A stretch of DNA of 64,000 nt. Source: Bdellovibrionaceae bacterium UBA1609. Its GTDB lineage: Bacteria > Bdellovibrionota > Bdellovibrionia > Bdellovibrionales > UBA1609. The position numbers and the translations under genes were made by a program. The notes under the pieces are model-generated. The model made no database searches, was not told the origin of the DNA, and saw nothing but the letters and a program-made list of their open reading frames with translations. Shown here one piece after another: positions 16,497-26,037 of the stretch (position 1 is its first letter; each line of letters begins with the position of its first letter). The DNA is taken from the NCBI GenBank assembly GCA_002321895.1, contig DCMZ01000008.1:248001-312000 (forward strand), given 5' to 3'.

Positions 16497-16835
16497 ATGT
16501 TTAAAATCATATTTTTAGTAAGCACACTCGTAGGCATTTCTAATATTAGCTTAGCTAGTGAAAATAGAAATGTTTTGGAGAATCCTTGTAGTAAAAATTA
16601 TCTCGGTCCGAAAATGTGCATTCGCCAGTCCATTTCTACTGACCCAGAATACCTCGCCCTACAAGAGGCCATTAACAGTAGGGTGGATGAAATTGTACTT
16701 CAGTCCTCATTGCCGGGATCCAATCTCTTAAACTGGCACAAAAGGGGAATGGATGTGGAGAAAGTCAGTCATATCTTCAAAAATGATGAGCCTTTGGTCG
16801 CACTCGTCGCAGGGCTTGAAATCCTCTCTGAGTAA
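16497..16835 (+). CDS. Small exported protein, unknown
   Basis: A 112-aa protein with a signal peptide (MFKIIFLVSTLVGISNISLAS) and two cysteines in the mature part (NPCSKNY, PKMCIRQ) that may pair. The start has a strong ribosome site GGGAGAGGGA and lies 23 bp after the stalk-protein gene, so the two probably form an operon. No family recognised. The 370 bp after it holds the promoter and leader of flagellin 3. Confidence 0.55.
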   Translation: MFKIIFLVSTLVGISNISLASENRNVLENPCSKNYLGPKMCIRQSISTDPEYLALQEAINSRVDEIVLQSSLPGSNLLNWHKRGMDVEKVSHIFKNDEPLVALVAGLEILSE

Positions 16836-17011
16836 GGCTTCTAGCCTGGACTCAACTTTAAACCTATAGATACGTAGGTCTGCCCAATGATAGTCGGGTA
16901 GGGTTTAGGCCTTTCCGCTTTTCGTCTAGTATTTTTAGCGCCATTGGTCCTGAAAAGAACTACCTATGTCTAGAAAACCTAAAACTAAGATCCAGAATAC
17001 CTAGACACGAC

Positions 17012-17038
17012 TTCAGTGTGCACAGACCTCGCCGAAAG
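17012..17038 (+). promoter_or_regulatory. Sigma-28-like promoter of flagellin 3
   Basis: TTCAGTGT, 11 nt, GCCGAAAG. The -10 box shares GCCGAAAG with the flagellin 5 promoter; the -35 box is weak (5 of 8). CTAG-containing blocks (GTCTAGAAAACC, CCTAGACAC) precede it. Confidence 0.65.
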
Positions 17039-17045
17039 AGCCATT

Positions 17046-17205
17046 GTAACACACAGCTGGACTAGATGGTGCGAAGGGTCAGTCCTGCTAATTTTGTAGA
17101 AGCGGGAGCCATTGCTTCAACTAAAGTCTAGCTGTGAAAAATAAAATACACACTTAATCATGCGGAGTAGGTCCCAAGTGATTGAGGCTAAACAAGGAGA
17201 GAAAC
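17046..17205 (+). promoter_or_regulatory. Structured leader of flagellin 3
   Basis: About 160 nt of untranslated leader. CACAGCTGGACT (17052-17063) can pair with AGTCTAGCTGTG (17125-17136), 12 pairs with one G-U, enclosing a second hairpin GAAGC/GCTTC. An AAGGAGAG ribosome site precedes the ATG. It lacks the GCTCCAACATGTT block found in the other two plus-strand leaders. Confidence 0.5.
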
Positions 17206-18039
17206 ATGTCACTCATCATTACCACTAATGTGGCGTCTATCAATGCCCAAAGAACACTAAGCCAATCCAACAGAGCATTAACAAAATCTTACGCGCAATT
17301 GTCTTCGGGGTCGCGAATTACAAAAGCGGCAGACGATGCTGCTGGCCTTTCCATGAGTGAAGGTTTTAAAGCAACCATTCGTGGTTATAAACAAGCGCAA
17401 CGTAACGCCAATGACGGGATTTCAATGATTCAGGTAGCTGAAGGTGGAATCGCCGAAATTTCAAATATATTAACTCGTATTAGAGAGCTAGGAGTTCAAG
17501 CCGCTTCAGATACCATAGGCGATATTGAACGAGGCTTCGTAGATAGAGAAGTTCAACAGCTGAAATTAGAAGTTCAGCGTATCGCAGAGAGTACGAGATA
17601 CAATGGAAGAGACCTGTTAACAGGCGAAGGAGAGGAATACTCTTTTCAGGTGGATGTAAACAACGATGATTTCCGAGATCGTATTGCCTTTGACTCCTCT
17701 GAAAGCGTAGCAACATTGGATCACTTAGAACTAGGTAGCTTGGAGTTTGCTTCACGTGATGGGGCCAGAGAGGCTCTATCTACGATCGATTCCGCACAAA
17801 AAACAGTGAATGGGTATCGAGCTAACCTTGGTGCCTTACAAAATAGATTGATTTCAACTGGCGAAAATTTAAGTTCAGCCATCGAAAACTTCTCTGCCGC
17901 GAATGCTAGGATTAGAGACACAGATATTGCTGAGTCGAGCGCAGAGCTAGCTAGAAATAATGTTCTATCACAGGCTTCTGTTTCGATGTTGGCTCAAGCG
18001 AACCAGCAGCCAAACATGGCACTCAGACTCATTTCTTAA
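17206..18039 (+). CDS. fliC: Flagellin (paralogue 3)
   Basis: A 277-aa flagellin opening MSLIITTNVASINAQRTLSQSN and closing SMLAQANQQPNMALRLIS, with D1 blocks SSGSRITKAADDAAGLSMSE, RIRELGVQAASDT and RIRDTDIAESSAELA. No D2/D3. It groups with paralogues 4 and 5 through the FQ(V/I)D(V/I)NNDDF(R/K)DRI(A/G)FD centre. The frame extends to 17182, but the ATG at 17206 follows AAGGAGAG and gives the family N-terminus. A terminator follows at 18098. Confidence 0.95.
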   Translation: MSLIITTNVASINAQRTLSQSNRALTKSYAQLSSGSRITKAADDAAGLSMSEGFKATIRGYKQAQRNANDGISMIQVAEGGIAEISNILTRIRELGVQAASDTIGDIERGFVDREVQQLKLEVQRIAESTRYNGRDLLTGEGEEYSFQVDVNNDDFRDRIAFDSSESVATLDHLELGSLEFASRDGAREALSTIDSAQKTVNGYRANLGALQNRLISTGENLSSAIENFSAANARIRDTDIAESSAELARNNVLSQASVSMLAQANQQPNMALRLIS

Positions 18040-18097
18040 TCAAAATGTTTTTTAATGGGAAAAGTTAGTTTCTCACTTTTTCCAAAATCGACCTACT

Positions 18098-18128
18098 CGG
18101 AAGGGGAGACCCTTCCGGGATTTTTTTT
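18098..18128 (+). terminator. Terminator of flagellin 3
   Basis: CGGAAGGG (18098-18105) pairs with CCCTTCCG (18110-18117) around a GAGA loop, followed by a run of eight T at 18121-18128. Confidence 0.92.
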
Positions 18129-18133
18129 ATTGA

Positions 18134-20026
18134 TTATATAGAAAACTCTTTGGACCAGGTTTCCAAACTATAAAAAGAAAAGATCTGTTTGGCATCTAAT
18201 GCAGTAATAGTAGGTTTCTCTAATATTGATAGCGCAGCTTCTGAATTAAATAAGTCACTTTCCTGAAAATGTTTCGACCTAAGGGTATCTTGTAAAAACT
18301 CTGGAATTCCATTTGGATACATCTCATCCATCGGAAAAATAAAGGGTGACTTTTTTCTATATGCTTTTTCTGCTGATAATATTCCGGTCTTTCCCATTGA
18401 TTGAGCTAACAATCTCTTTTGTTGGTTTCCTGAAATAAAATATGAGGGATTTAAACTCAAACAGAACTCCACTAATCTATGATCTAGAAAGGGAACTCTT
18501 ACCTCTAGACCTTGCGACATACTTAGTTTGTCTACTCTAAGAAGTGTATAGTCAGGACACCAAAACTTCAAATCTTGGGAAATAAGTCCACTATAGAACA
18601 GGTGATTTTTAAAATGAGACCAATGTTTATCTAGATTACCAGAGGGCTGTGGCTGTGATCGTCTTAAAAAACGACTCGCTTCTTCATGAGTAAAAAGACT
18701 CATTAGATGCAGATTCTGTTCCCAATGAGTATTCGAGGATAGAGCAGAAGCAAGTCTATTAGCAGCGGAAGAGCCAAATTTTGAAGGATAGGGACTGAGT
18801 TGGTTTAATATCCATCCGGGAGTATTATTTAGTATAGATGCCCCACTATTTATCATCCAGCGAGGAAATTTAGATTTCCATTGATTGATTTTAGATAAAG
18901 CCAGGTGATGAACGTATCCACCTAAGATTTCGTCTGCCCCCTCTCCAGAAAGTACAACTTTATGCGTCTGAGCGGTATGTTGCATAAGTAAGTACGTAGG
19001 AAGAATTATGCTATCACAGATAGGCTCTTCTAAAGAATTTATAATTTTGGGGAGTAGGTCGACATCATTTTCCCTAAACTGAACCAAGTGATTATTTAAG
19101 CCAAGAGACTCAGAAAATAGCCTTGCTTCTTTCGATTCATCAAGTCGCCCTGGCACCTGCATGGTATAGGTTTCCGGTTGAAACCCTAGCTTTTTCGAGG
19201 TGGCGACAATTGATGAGGAATCAATTCCGCCGGACAAAAAAGTGGCGACTTTTTCGTGAGATCTAAATCGTAGGTTCACTGAATCTAGGAGTAATTCTGT
19301 AAAATGCTCCTGGGCATCTTCTTCGGTTAAATCTAATTCTTGATGAGCTGAATTGGTCAGGCTCCAGAAAGTCTTATGATTGCAAGTACCCGTCGTATCG
19401 AATTCCATTACCGTTCCGGGGACTACCTTGAATATTTCTTTAAAAACAGTATTTTCTCCAGGGCTATAACGGAGTCGTATTTGCCAATAGAGAGAGTCTC
19501 TCTCGGCTTTTGCTTCGATCCCTGCGGCTAGTATTGCTTTTATTTCGGAGCCAAAAATAATCTTTTCAGCATCTCTAAAATAATAAAGTGGCTTTATTCC
19601 GATTCGATCACGTCCTATGAGCAGTTTTCTCTCTTGGCGATCCCATAATGCAAAGGCGAACATGCCATTAGCTTTTTGTAAAAATTCTGAACCATAATGA
19701 GCTAGCCCTTCGAGCACCACTTCGGTATCCGATTCGGTTCTAAATTTGATCCCCGACTTTTCTAAATCATTTCGGAGCTCAAGGTAGTTATAGCACTCTC
19801 CGTTCCAAACAATTACAAATCGACCTGATTGACTTTTCATAGGTTGATGAGCGATTTCTCGCAAGTCTAAAATAGAAAGGCGTCTATGGCCTAAACCTAA
19901 ATTGTGGTCAAGAAAGGTATCATGGAAATCGGGTCCTCTATGAGCCAATGCTTGAGTCATAGAATTTAACTTTAAGGAGTCTACAGGTGAATTTGAAAAA
20001 TTAAACTGTCCGGCTATTCCACACAC
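18134..20026 (-). CDS. asnB: AsnB-type glutamine-dependent amidotransferase
   Basis: A 630-aa protein of the glutamine-hydrolysing asparagine synthase family. It begins (G)CGIAGQF so that Cys2 becomes the N-terminal nucleophile of the glutaminase domain; LAHRGPDF and LGHRRLSILDL follow. The synthetase domain has the ATP pyrophosphatase loop LSGGIDSSSIVA and the conserved SGEGADEILGGY. The start is GTG at 20026, overlapping the upstream gene's end by 13 bp. In polysaccharide clusters such enzymes amidate uronic acids rather than make asparagine; the neighbouring sugar dehydrogenase supports this here, but the acceptor is inferred. Confidence 0.88.
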   Translation of the reverse strand: MCGIAGQFNFSNSPVDSLKLNSMTQALAHRGPDFHDTFLDHNLGLGHRRLSILDLREIAHQPMKSQSGRFVIVWNGECYNYLELRNDLEKSGIKFRTESDTEVVLEGLAHYGSEFLQKANGMFAFALWDRQERKLLIGRDRIGIKPLYYFRDAEKIIFGSEIKAILAAGIEAKAERDSLYWQIRLRYSPGENTVFKEIFKVVPGTVMEFDTTGTCNHKTFWSLTNSAHQELDLTEEDAQEHFTELLLDSVNLRFRSHEKVATFLSGGIDSSSIVATSKKLGFQPETYTMQVPGRLDESKEARLFSESLGLNNHLVQFRENDVDLLPKIINSLEEPICDSIILPTYLLMQHTAQTHKVVLSGEGADEILGGYVHHLALSKINQWKSKFPRWMINSGASILNNTPGWILNQLSPYPSKFGSSAANRLASALSSNTHWEQNLHLMSLFTHEEASRFLRRSQPQPSGNLDKHWSHFKNHLFYSGLISQDLKFWCPDYTLLRVDKLSMSQGLEVRVPFLDHRLVEFCLSLNPSYFISGNQQKRLLAQSMGKTGILSAEKAYRKKSPFIFPMDEMYPNGIPEFLQDTLRSKHFQESDLFNSEAALSILEKPTITALDAKQIFSFYSLETWSKEFSI

Positions 20027-21690
20027 GGTATGTCTCTTTTTAGAATGTATTTTCCGTTTCGATAAATCTTTTGCAGAGAATCAGAGTTAAAGGTTTCACC
20101 CGGAGGGTTTAGGTCATTGAGAGTGAAGTAGTTGGACTGAGGAACATATCTCACAAAGTATTCATCACCATAGCAAAGCTTAATTAGACTATTCTCATTC
20201 GCCACAATCTCATCTAATACAGACAAAGAGGCGTTGAACGAAATAATTCTTTTAAATGGAACCTTTGATCTTCGGACGCCAACGACCAATAGCGAGCGTA
20301 TCAGTTTTTTTGCCCATTTTGCCAAGAAGGCATTCCAGCCGATGGTTAACATAAATAAGCGAAATAATATCCACTTCATTGGAGTAAAGGACTTATCATT
20401 ATAGTAGTTGGCGAAACCACTAACCTCAATTTGATTATCTTGGACATCTATTTTGTATTCAAGATCGATCCATTGGGGCGTAATCTTTTCGCCACGATTA
20501 GTGATTGCAAGCCATCCCGAATCTATAAGCAGTGGATTACCTGAAGGCAAAGAGAAACATTTAATAACCCCTCCCTTTCCTAGGTTTACAACACAGTACC
20601 TATTTTTATCTTTGTGCACATAAATTTTTGCCTCTATAAAGTTCAATGAAATGTCATTCGAGCTTTCATAGGGCAATGGTTCAATAGAGTCTGAAATTTT
20701 ATTTTTGAAAGATATCTCATAGGCTTCAAAGTAGTCTTCTAGCCTGTAATTGAGATAGTGATCACTTTGTTGCTGTGGCACAATCATTCTATTCAAGGAA
20801 AGGCCTTGTCTTCCCCAGTCTCTAATAGATCGTGCTTCAGAGAAATACTGTGACCAATATTCAAAGCCGAAAGGATAAAACATAGCTGTCTGTCGACTGC
20901 CGACAGTTCCCCCAAAAGAATGATTGGGAAAGCAAAAATAGCTACAAAAATTGAGAGCTTTTTTAACTATAGCTTCAATTCTTGGATCTTCATTCAATTG
21001 ATGTATACGCGCTAAGAAACTAATTGTAGCTGCTAAATATCCAATGTCGGCACCATCATATTCTAAGAACCAGCCTTCTTCTTCGACCCAGTATGTGCAA
21101 AAGGAATCAAAACATTGTTCAAATCCTTTACGAATCTCCTCATCATTTGTGAGGTTGTAGATTTCGTATATTGGAAGCAAAGCTATGCCATAGTGATTGG
21201 CCAAAATATCCTTTTCTTCATGCTTTATCAGATGCCAGGCAGATTTCTTGGCTTTTTGTATAAAATCATTTTTTAACGAATCTGAAATATGGGGTTCAAT
21301 GATGTGAAATGTTTTTACTAGTGCATGCATTAAGTAGCCAGTTGGTCCGGCCCATCCTCGTTCGTTAGGATACCATTCGTCAAACGATCCATCTGACTTT
21401 TGCAGAGTGAGAGCATATTCAAATCCAGCGATAGCCCGATTTAGAATTTTTCTATTTTTGAAATAGGTATTGCTAGGATGATCAAAAGAATAGAGATGGG
21501 CCAGGGTCTGACAACTCATTTGATATATTGAGGAGGGAAAATCAAAAATACGATGAAGCCAAAAACCTTTATGGAAACAGCCATAGGTTGTAGATATTGG
21601 GTTAGTGTTTTGTAAACTCAGTAGGCGTGGGACACAGGCGAACACTTCATCTAAGTATGGTTGAAAGCGAGAGGAATCATCTGAATTCAT
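20014..21690 (-). CDS. Heparinase/alginate-lyase-like protein
   Basis: A 558-aa protein. Its first ~330 residues look like an (alpha/alpha) toroid: FDEWYPNERGWAGPTGYLMHAL, ANHYGIALLPIYEIY and EYDGADIGYLAATISFLARIH. The last ~200 residues are beta-rich, as in heparinase II/III-like polysaccharide lyases. There is no signal peptide, so it would act in the cytoplasm or need another route. It overlaps the glycosyltransferase gene before it (14 bp) and asnB after it (13 bp), marking a tight operon. In many exopolysaccharide clusters heparinase-like proteins accompany AsnB homologues. Lyase activity is not certain. Confidence 0.65.
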   Translation of the reverse strand: MNSDDSSRFQPYLDEVFACVPRLLSLQNTNPISTTYGCFHKGFWLHRIFDFPSSIYQMSCQTLAHLYSFDHPSNTYFKNRKILNRAIAGFEYALTLQKSDGSFDEWYPNERGWAGPTGYLMHALVKTFHIIEPHISDSLKNDFIQKAKKSAWHLIKHEEKDILANHYGIALLPIYEIYNLTNDEEIRKGFEQCFDSFCTYWVEEEGWFLEYDGADIGYLAATISFLARIHQLNEDPRIEAIVKKALNFCSYFCFPNHSFGGTVGSRQTAMFYPFGFEYWSQYFSEARSIRDWGRQGLSLNRMIVPQQQSDHYLNYRLEDYFEAYEISFKNKISDSIEPLPYESSNDISLNFIEAKIYVHKDKNRYCVVNLGKGGVIKCFSLPSGNPLLIDSGWLAITNRGEKITPQWIDLEYKIDVQDNQIEVSGFANYYNDKSFTPMKWILFRLFMLTIGWNAFLAKWAKKLIRSLLVVGVRRSKVPFKRIISFNASLSVLDEIVANENSLIKLCYGDEYFVRYVPQSNYFTLNDLNPPGETFNSDSLQKIYRNGKYILKRDIPCVE

Positions 21691-22600
21691 TTTTATTTAT
21701 TCCTTTGAGCGCTAAGGATAGTAGCTCGGTGGCCAATCCAAAAAAGAACAAATTGAAACCAAAAATTAGAAGTAGGAAAAAAAGGTGGAAAGACTGTCTA
21801 TCCAGCATAGCTTGAAAATTAAAATTTGTATCAAAAAATACGTAGCCTAGATCACAAAAAGCCAAGCCAAGAGTAATCAGTCCTGCGATAAAAAAACCTT
21901 TAAGATGATAACGGCCGCGTACAATTAGAACAGGTAAAATATAACAAATATAAGAAAAAATCGATGCGACGACTTTTGATGAACCAAACTGTCTAACATG
22001 CCAAACACTTGGAATTTCAGTTACTTTAAACCCTTTTTCAACAGCATCAATAATGGTTTCTTGAACATATGAGTGGGTACCAATCATTTCCAGCTCTTCC
22101 GGTACTTCTCTCCTCATAGCCCTTAATCCGCCATGGGAGTCGGTTAGTGGAAGTTTAGTGATCATGCGAAGAATATAGGAAAGAGCGATCGTTCCAAATC
22201 GGTTTCTCATTCTGTACTTGTATTTAACACTTCCTTTGGACAAAAAACGTGAACCAAGTACTAGGTCAGAGTTACTTTTCTCTAAAGTGGATAGAAATTT
22301 TGGAATCTCCTTCAAATCTGCTTGGCCGTCACCATCAATGCTCAGTATGACGTCGCAAGTACTTCGGGATACTACTTTAAGTGCTTTAAACATGGCATAC
22401 CCGAGTCCGCGCCCCCCACCTATAATGACAATAGCTCCAAGTTTTTCAGCCACCTTTCGAGTCTCATCTCTGGAATCATCAACAATATAGATCTCATGAA
22501 GTTTATAAGGTAATTGGTCAAATACCTCTCTTATTCCATTAATTATATTTGCAATGGTTTCTGCTTCATTTTTTGTGGGAATGATTATTGAAACAAGCAT
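21677..22600 (-). CDS. GT2 polyprenyl-phosphate glycosyltransferase
   Basis: A ~307-aa GT-A glycosyltransferase of the dolichol-phosphate mannosyltransferase type: SIIIPTKNEAETI at the N-terminus, IVDDSRDET, LSIDGDGQADLKEIP (the DxD-like metal site), DLVLGSRFLSKG and a C-terminal pair of membrane helices (FFIAGLITLGLAF, FHLFFLLLIFGFNLFFFG). It would load a sugar onto a polyprenyl phosphate for use by a GT-C enzyme such as the one encoded at 24004. An alternative TTG start at 22606 exists; ATG 22600 is preferred for GAGGA spacing. Confidence 0.85.
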   Translation of the reverse strand: MLVSIIIPTKNEAETIANIINGIREVFDQLPYKLHEIYIVDDSRDETRKVAEKLGAIVIIGGGRGLGYAMFKALKVVSRSTCDVILSIDGDGQADLKEIPKFLSTLEKSNSDLVLGSRFLSKGSVKYKYRMRNRFGTIALSYILRMITKLPLTDSHGGLRAMRREVPEELEMIGTHSYVQETIIDAVEKGFKVTEIPSVWHVRQFGSSKVVASIFSYICYILPVLIVRGRYHLKGFFIAGLITLGLAFCDLGYVFFDTNFNFQAMLDRQSFHLFFLLLIFGFNLFFFGLATELLSLALKGINKNEFR

Positions 22601-22613
22601 GACCAATAAATCC

Positions 22614-23867
22614 TCAATAGATCAAAGAGTGAAAATTAGAGTGAGAAGTGGCTAATTCTGGGTACGAAAAGAAACCTAGGTTTACGATGGGGCCTTCAAA
22701 CGAAAGTAGCTCAGTCATTTCTTGCTCACTCAATTTTTGGCTTCCGAGCACAATGCCTTCACAGTATGTGTCTAGTTTTTTAAGGGAGCTGGCTGGGTTT
22801 AATTGTGGTAAAGGGCAATGTTCTGTATTCAAATTAGCAATCCTATCAAAGACGTAAAACTGGGTGTCGGCAGGAAGTCGATTCATGATCGCAACTGTTG
22901 AGCTTTGTCTCACATCATCAGTATTTGGCTTAAAGGTAACTCCAATAAATCCCCATGATTTTAGATGAAATGATTCAATAAGCCGTGAGTAGTCAATTAT
23001 GAGAGACTCATTGCTTTCCATTATGGAGTCGAGAAGATTAGCATTTATCTCAAATTTTTTCGAAAAGTTTCTCAAAGCCGTCAGTTCTTTTGTTAAGCAG
23101 GTTCCACCAAAGGGAGCACCAGGTTTAAAGTATTTTGCCGAGAGATTAAGGGTCTGATCTTTCACAAAAAGCTGCATTAACTTATCACCAGACACTCCAA
23201 AACAATTTGCTAGTCGTCCCATCTCATTGGCAAAGGTGACTTTGAGGGCATGGAAGCTATTGTTAGCATACTTAATCATTTCCGCGAGTTTAATATCTAC
23301 AATTTCAGTTTCTGGTGGTAACAGGTTGGTTACCATTTCCTGAAGAACGCCACTATCGGAACCTAAGACACTTAAGCTAGGTGATAAAAAATCAGCAACA
23401 GCATTCCCTTCTCTTAAAAATTCAGGAAAAAAACCTACCTCATATTGGTTCGACCCAAGTGCAATTCTAGGTAATATAAGCTGCTCAATTGTTCCTGGAG
23501 GAATTGTGCTTCTGAAGAGAATGAATTGTTTTGTCTTTTGTGGAGTATTTTTAAGCGCATCTACAACTTCAAGGATATCTTTAAGATTAACATCACCATT
23601 CTCCATTGGTGGTGTTCCAACACAAACGATGTAACCCTCAACATTCTCCGAAAAAGAGGTGATTTCGTTTGAAAAGTGGAGATTAGCTTGAGTTTTGGTA
23701 TCAAATAGATCTTTAAGGCCGGGCTCAGAAATGGGGAGTTTTCCAAGTTGTAGAGCTTCTATTCTATTCGTATTGGTATCCACTCCGAAGACTTGATGGT
23801 TTTTAGATGCCAAAGCTATAGCATTTACAATGCCAACATATCCAAGGCCAATTATACCAATGTTCAT
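22614..23867 (-). CDS. UDP-glucose/GDP-mannose dehydrogenase family protein
   Basis: A 417-aa NAD-dependent nucleotide-sugar dehydrogenase producing a uronic acid nucleotide. The N-terminal Rossmann motif is IGIIGLGYVG; VCVGTPP, FFPEFLREG and IKLAEMIKYANNSFHALKV (Lys at ~199) are typical, and the catalytic Cys is C257 in FGGTCLTKEL. The phrase NLSAKYFKPGAPFGG resembles GDP-mannose dehydrogenases (AlgD) more than Ugd, but substrate cannot be fixed. The ATG follows TTGGGGAAAA. It is the first gene after the GT-C gene in the minus-strand carbohydrate cluster. Confidence 0.87.
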   Translation of the reverse strand: MNIGIIGLGYVGIVNAIALASKNHQVFGVDTNTNRIEALQLGKLPISEPGLKDLFDTKTQANLHFSNEITSFSENVEGYIVCVGTPPMENGDVNLKDILEVVDALKNTPQKTKQFILFRSTIPPGTIEQLILPRIALGSNQYEVGFFPEFLREGNAVADFLSPSLSVLGSDSGVLQEMVTNLLPPETEIVDIKLAEMIKYANNSFHALKVTFANEMGRLANCFGVSGDKLMQLFVKDQTLNLSAKYFKPGAPFGGTCLTKELTALRNFSKKFEINANLLDSIMESNESLIIDYSRLIESFHLKSWGFIGVTFKPNTDDVRQSSTVAIMNRLPADTQFYVFDRIANLNTEHCPLPQLNPASSLKKLDTYCEGIVLGSQKLSEQEMTELLSFEGPIVNLGFFSYPELATSHSNFHSLIY

Positions 23868-24003
23868 GTATTTTCCCCAATTATAAAGCTGTAGAGATTA
23901 TACATACAGCTCTTCCAAGTAATACTTAAAAATAGAAGGGAAGGGTTGAAAAAACAGTAGTCACTGCGGCGCGAAAATCATGAGTTACAAACCGGTGGGT
24001 AAC

Positions 24004-25863
24004 CTATAAACTCTCAAGATGTTTCACATAGCTATTTAGGTATTCAATGTTCCTATCTCTCATCGGATCATGTTGTGAAATGAGCTTTTTAAGAATCTGA
24101 ATTACATCATCTTTCACTCCATCTTTATTCTCTAAATAGATGGCAAATCCTTGACCAAAACTTTCGGTCTTCAGGTCGTTGGCTGTTAGGGAGGACTCTT
24201 TCGACAATGGATTGCTTCCGTATTGTAAGATTACGGCTCTATTGTATTGAAAGTGCGCGGGTTTTTTATAGTGTCCTACGGTTAGGTCATGTAGATTTAA
24301 AGGAGAAGCGTTTGGAGATTTCCAATGAAGGTATTCCAGAGCTTCAATTATATATATGCAAGTAATATCTTGAGCCCCAGGATATATGCAAATGACTGGT
24401 TCGCCCGGGCTAATAAAGTTATTAATCGATTTTATACTCGATAGGGAGTCGAAGCGTCTAAAGTCCCTGGAAATATTTAAAGAGCTTGCCCAGTAGATAT
24501 TAAACACCAGCAAAAAAGAGATAAATGTAGTGATGTAGATGCCCCACTTTAGTGGTTTACGGCACAGGCTTAAAGGTCTAAAGAGGCTCGATAGTGAGAG
24601 TGTAATACCAGTAAAAAAGGTAATAAGTGGCACGCAAAAGTACTTTGGATAGGGAGGGTATTTGATATGATGAAACATAAAATTATAACTTAATAGAACG
24701 CTGATTACTGAAGCCAATATTAGAGTGGGTCCAAGTAATTCAATTTGACGACATTTACCTGTTTTAACTTTATTGAATATTGCAATGCTGCCTAGGCCTA
24801 TAGCGGCAAATACAGGCGTAGCTATCCATGGCTGATCAAAGTTGAATAATCCTAGATGCATAAAGTTGATGAGTTGAAAATTTAAAATATCTCGCTCAAG
24901 GAAGTCTGATAGAGACATGTGAATGAGTCTTGGAGCGCCACCTCCAATACTGCCAATTACAAACGGTAGGAACAATATAAGCGAAGCAATTGATGATAGA
25001 AAGATGATTCCTAGTTTCCAGAGTCCAATGTGAATGCCGAAAAACAATGCTACTGAAAGAGTGAGGGAAAGAACCAAAAATGGAGGTTGGAAGCCAAGTG
25101 ATAGCAGAAATAGAGTTAGGGAGGATGTAAGGTATAGTGCCTGGTGAAATTGGCTAGTTTCCCGCTGAGATAAAAATACTATTATCTCGTATACTAGAAA
25201 TGCGAGAAAAAGAAATGCGATAGCCTGCGGCCGGGCTTCGAATGAGTATTTATATATTAAGAAATTCCCAAATAAAAATATGAGGCCAAAAACAGATAAA
25301 ACATGGGGAACGTTTAAGCGTCTCATTGTGTTGTAAAGAACGACATTCATCAGTCCAAAGCATAAATAATTTGGGAAGCGTATAGAAATGGGATGCTCAC
25401 CAAAAAGAAGGTTTGTTAAATAGGAGAAGTAAAACCCTAGTGGGACTTGGTGGTGGCGAGTGGCTCCGACAATGGGATCAATAATTGCGTCATGCATCTG
25501 AGCAAATTCATCGCTCCAAAGACTAACGAATGATGAGGCTATACAGGCAGCGCCCAGAGAAATAAAGAAAATGGAAAAGGAGAAATAGAACTCTCTACTT
25601 GTTAAGAAGCTCCTATCTAGAGGTGATAAACTTTTTATTCGTCTTCGAATGAGAAGTGTGCTTGTAAATAATATGAAGACCAAAAGGCTTTTAGCAAAAA
25701 GGGAGTCCCTATAAATAGGGTCTAGCCAAAATTTTCCAAGATTTAGTAAGGCATAATAGGTAGTGAATAAATTTACTAAAGCCGTACAGAAAAGAACTAG
25801 AAAAAGAATGAGTTGAATTCTATTTATTAGATGATCTTGAAACTTTTCTTTTTTAATTTGCAT
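24004..25863 (-). CDS. PMT-like GT-C membrane glycosyltransferase
   Basis: A ~619-aa polytopic protein with about ten to twelve membrane helices and a C-terminal soluble part. The first extracytoplasmic loop has SLWSDEFAQMHDAI, matching the Asp-Glu motif of PMT/ArnT-type enzymes that take sugar from polyprenyl phosphate. This pairs logically with the GT2 enzyme two genes downstream. A longer frame begins at TTG 25890; ATG at 25863 gives a typical K-rich N-terminus. A 137-bp gap separates it from the dehydrogenase gene. Acceptor (lipid, protein or glycan) unknown. Confidence 0.75.
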   Translation of the reverse strand: MQIKKEKFQDHLINRIQLILFLVLFCTALVNLFTTYYALLNLGKFWLDPIYRDSLFAKSLLVFILFTSTLLIRRRIKSLSPLDRSFLTSREFYFSFSIFFISLGAACIASSFVSLWSDEFAQMHDAIIDPIVGATRHHQVPLGFYFSYLTNLLFGEHPISIRFPNYLCFGLMNVVLYNTMRRLNVPHVLSVFGLIFLFGNFLIYKYSFEARPQAIAFLFLAFLVYEIIVFLSQRETSQFHQALYLTSSLTLFLLSLGFQPPFLVLSLTLSVALFFGIHIGLWKLGIIFLSSIASLILFLPFVIGSIGGGAPRLIHMSLSDFLERDILNFQLINFMHLGLFNFDQPWIATPVFAAIGLGSIAIFNKVKTGKCRQIELLGPTLILASVISVLLSYNFMFHHIKYPPYPKYFCVPLITFFTGITLSLSSLFRPLSLCRKPLKWGIYITTFISFLLVFNIYWASSLNISRDFRRFDSLSSIKSINNFISPGEPVICIYPGAQDITCIYIIEALEYLHWKSPNASPLNLHDLTVGHYKKPAHFQYNRAVILQYGSNPLSKESSLTANDLKTESFGQGFAIYLENKDGVKDDVIQILKKLISQHDPMRDRNIEYLNSYVKHLESL

Positions 25864-25980
25864 AGGTCTTTGTTTAAGTGAAGTATCCAAGGAAAAGTAG
25901 AAAACTTTTCGGTAAAAAGTTGAACAGTAATTCTCAAATTAAATTAAAAGCACTTATTTTAATAGCCCAAATTAAGGTTT

Positions 25981-26037
25981 TGCACAGACTATGGTCTAGT
26001 TGTGCATAGACTATGGTCTAGTTTAGCTAGACTAGAC
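25981..26037. repeat. CTAG-rich direct repeats upstream of flagellin 4
   Basis: Two copies of the unit TGCAYAGACTATGGTCTAGT (25981-26000 and 26003-26022) are followed by TAGCTAGACTAGACTAAGG. AGAC...GTCT within each is an inverted repeat. They end exactly at the -35 box of the sigma-28 promoter, as activator sites would. Confidence 0.55.

Noticed and set aside
25981..26022. CRISPR array
   Set aside because: Only two ~20-bp repeats with almost no spacer, and no cas genes nearby.
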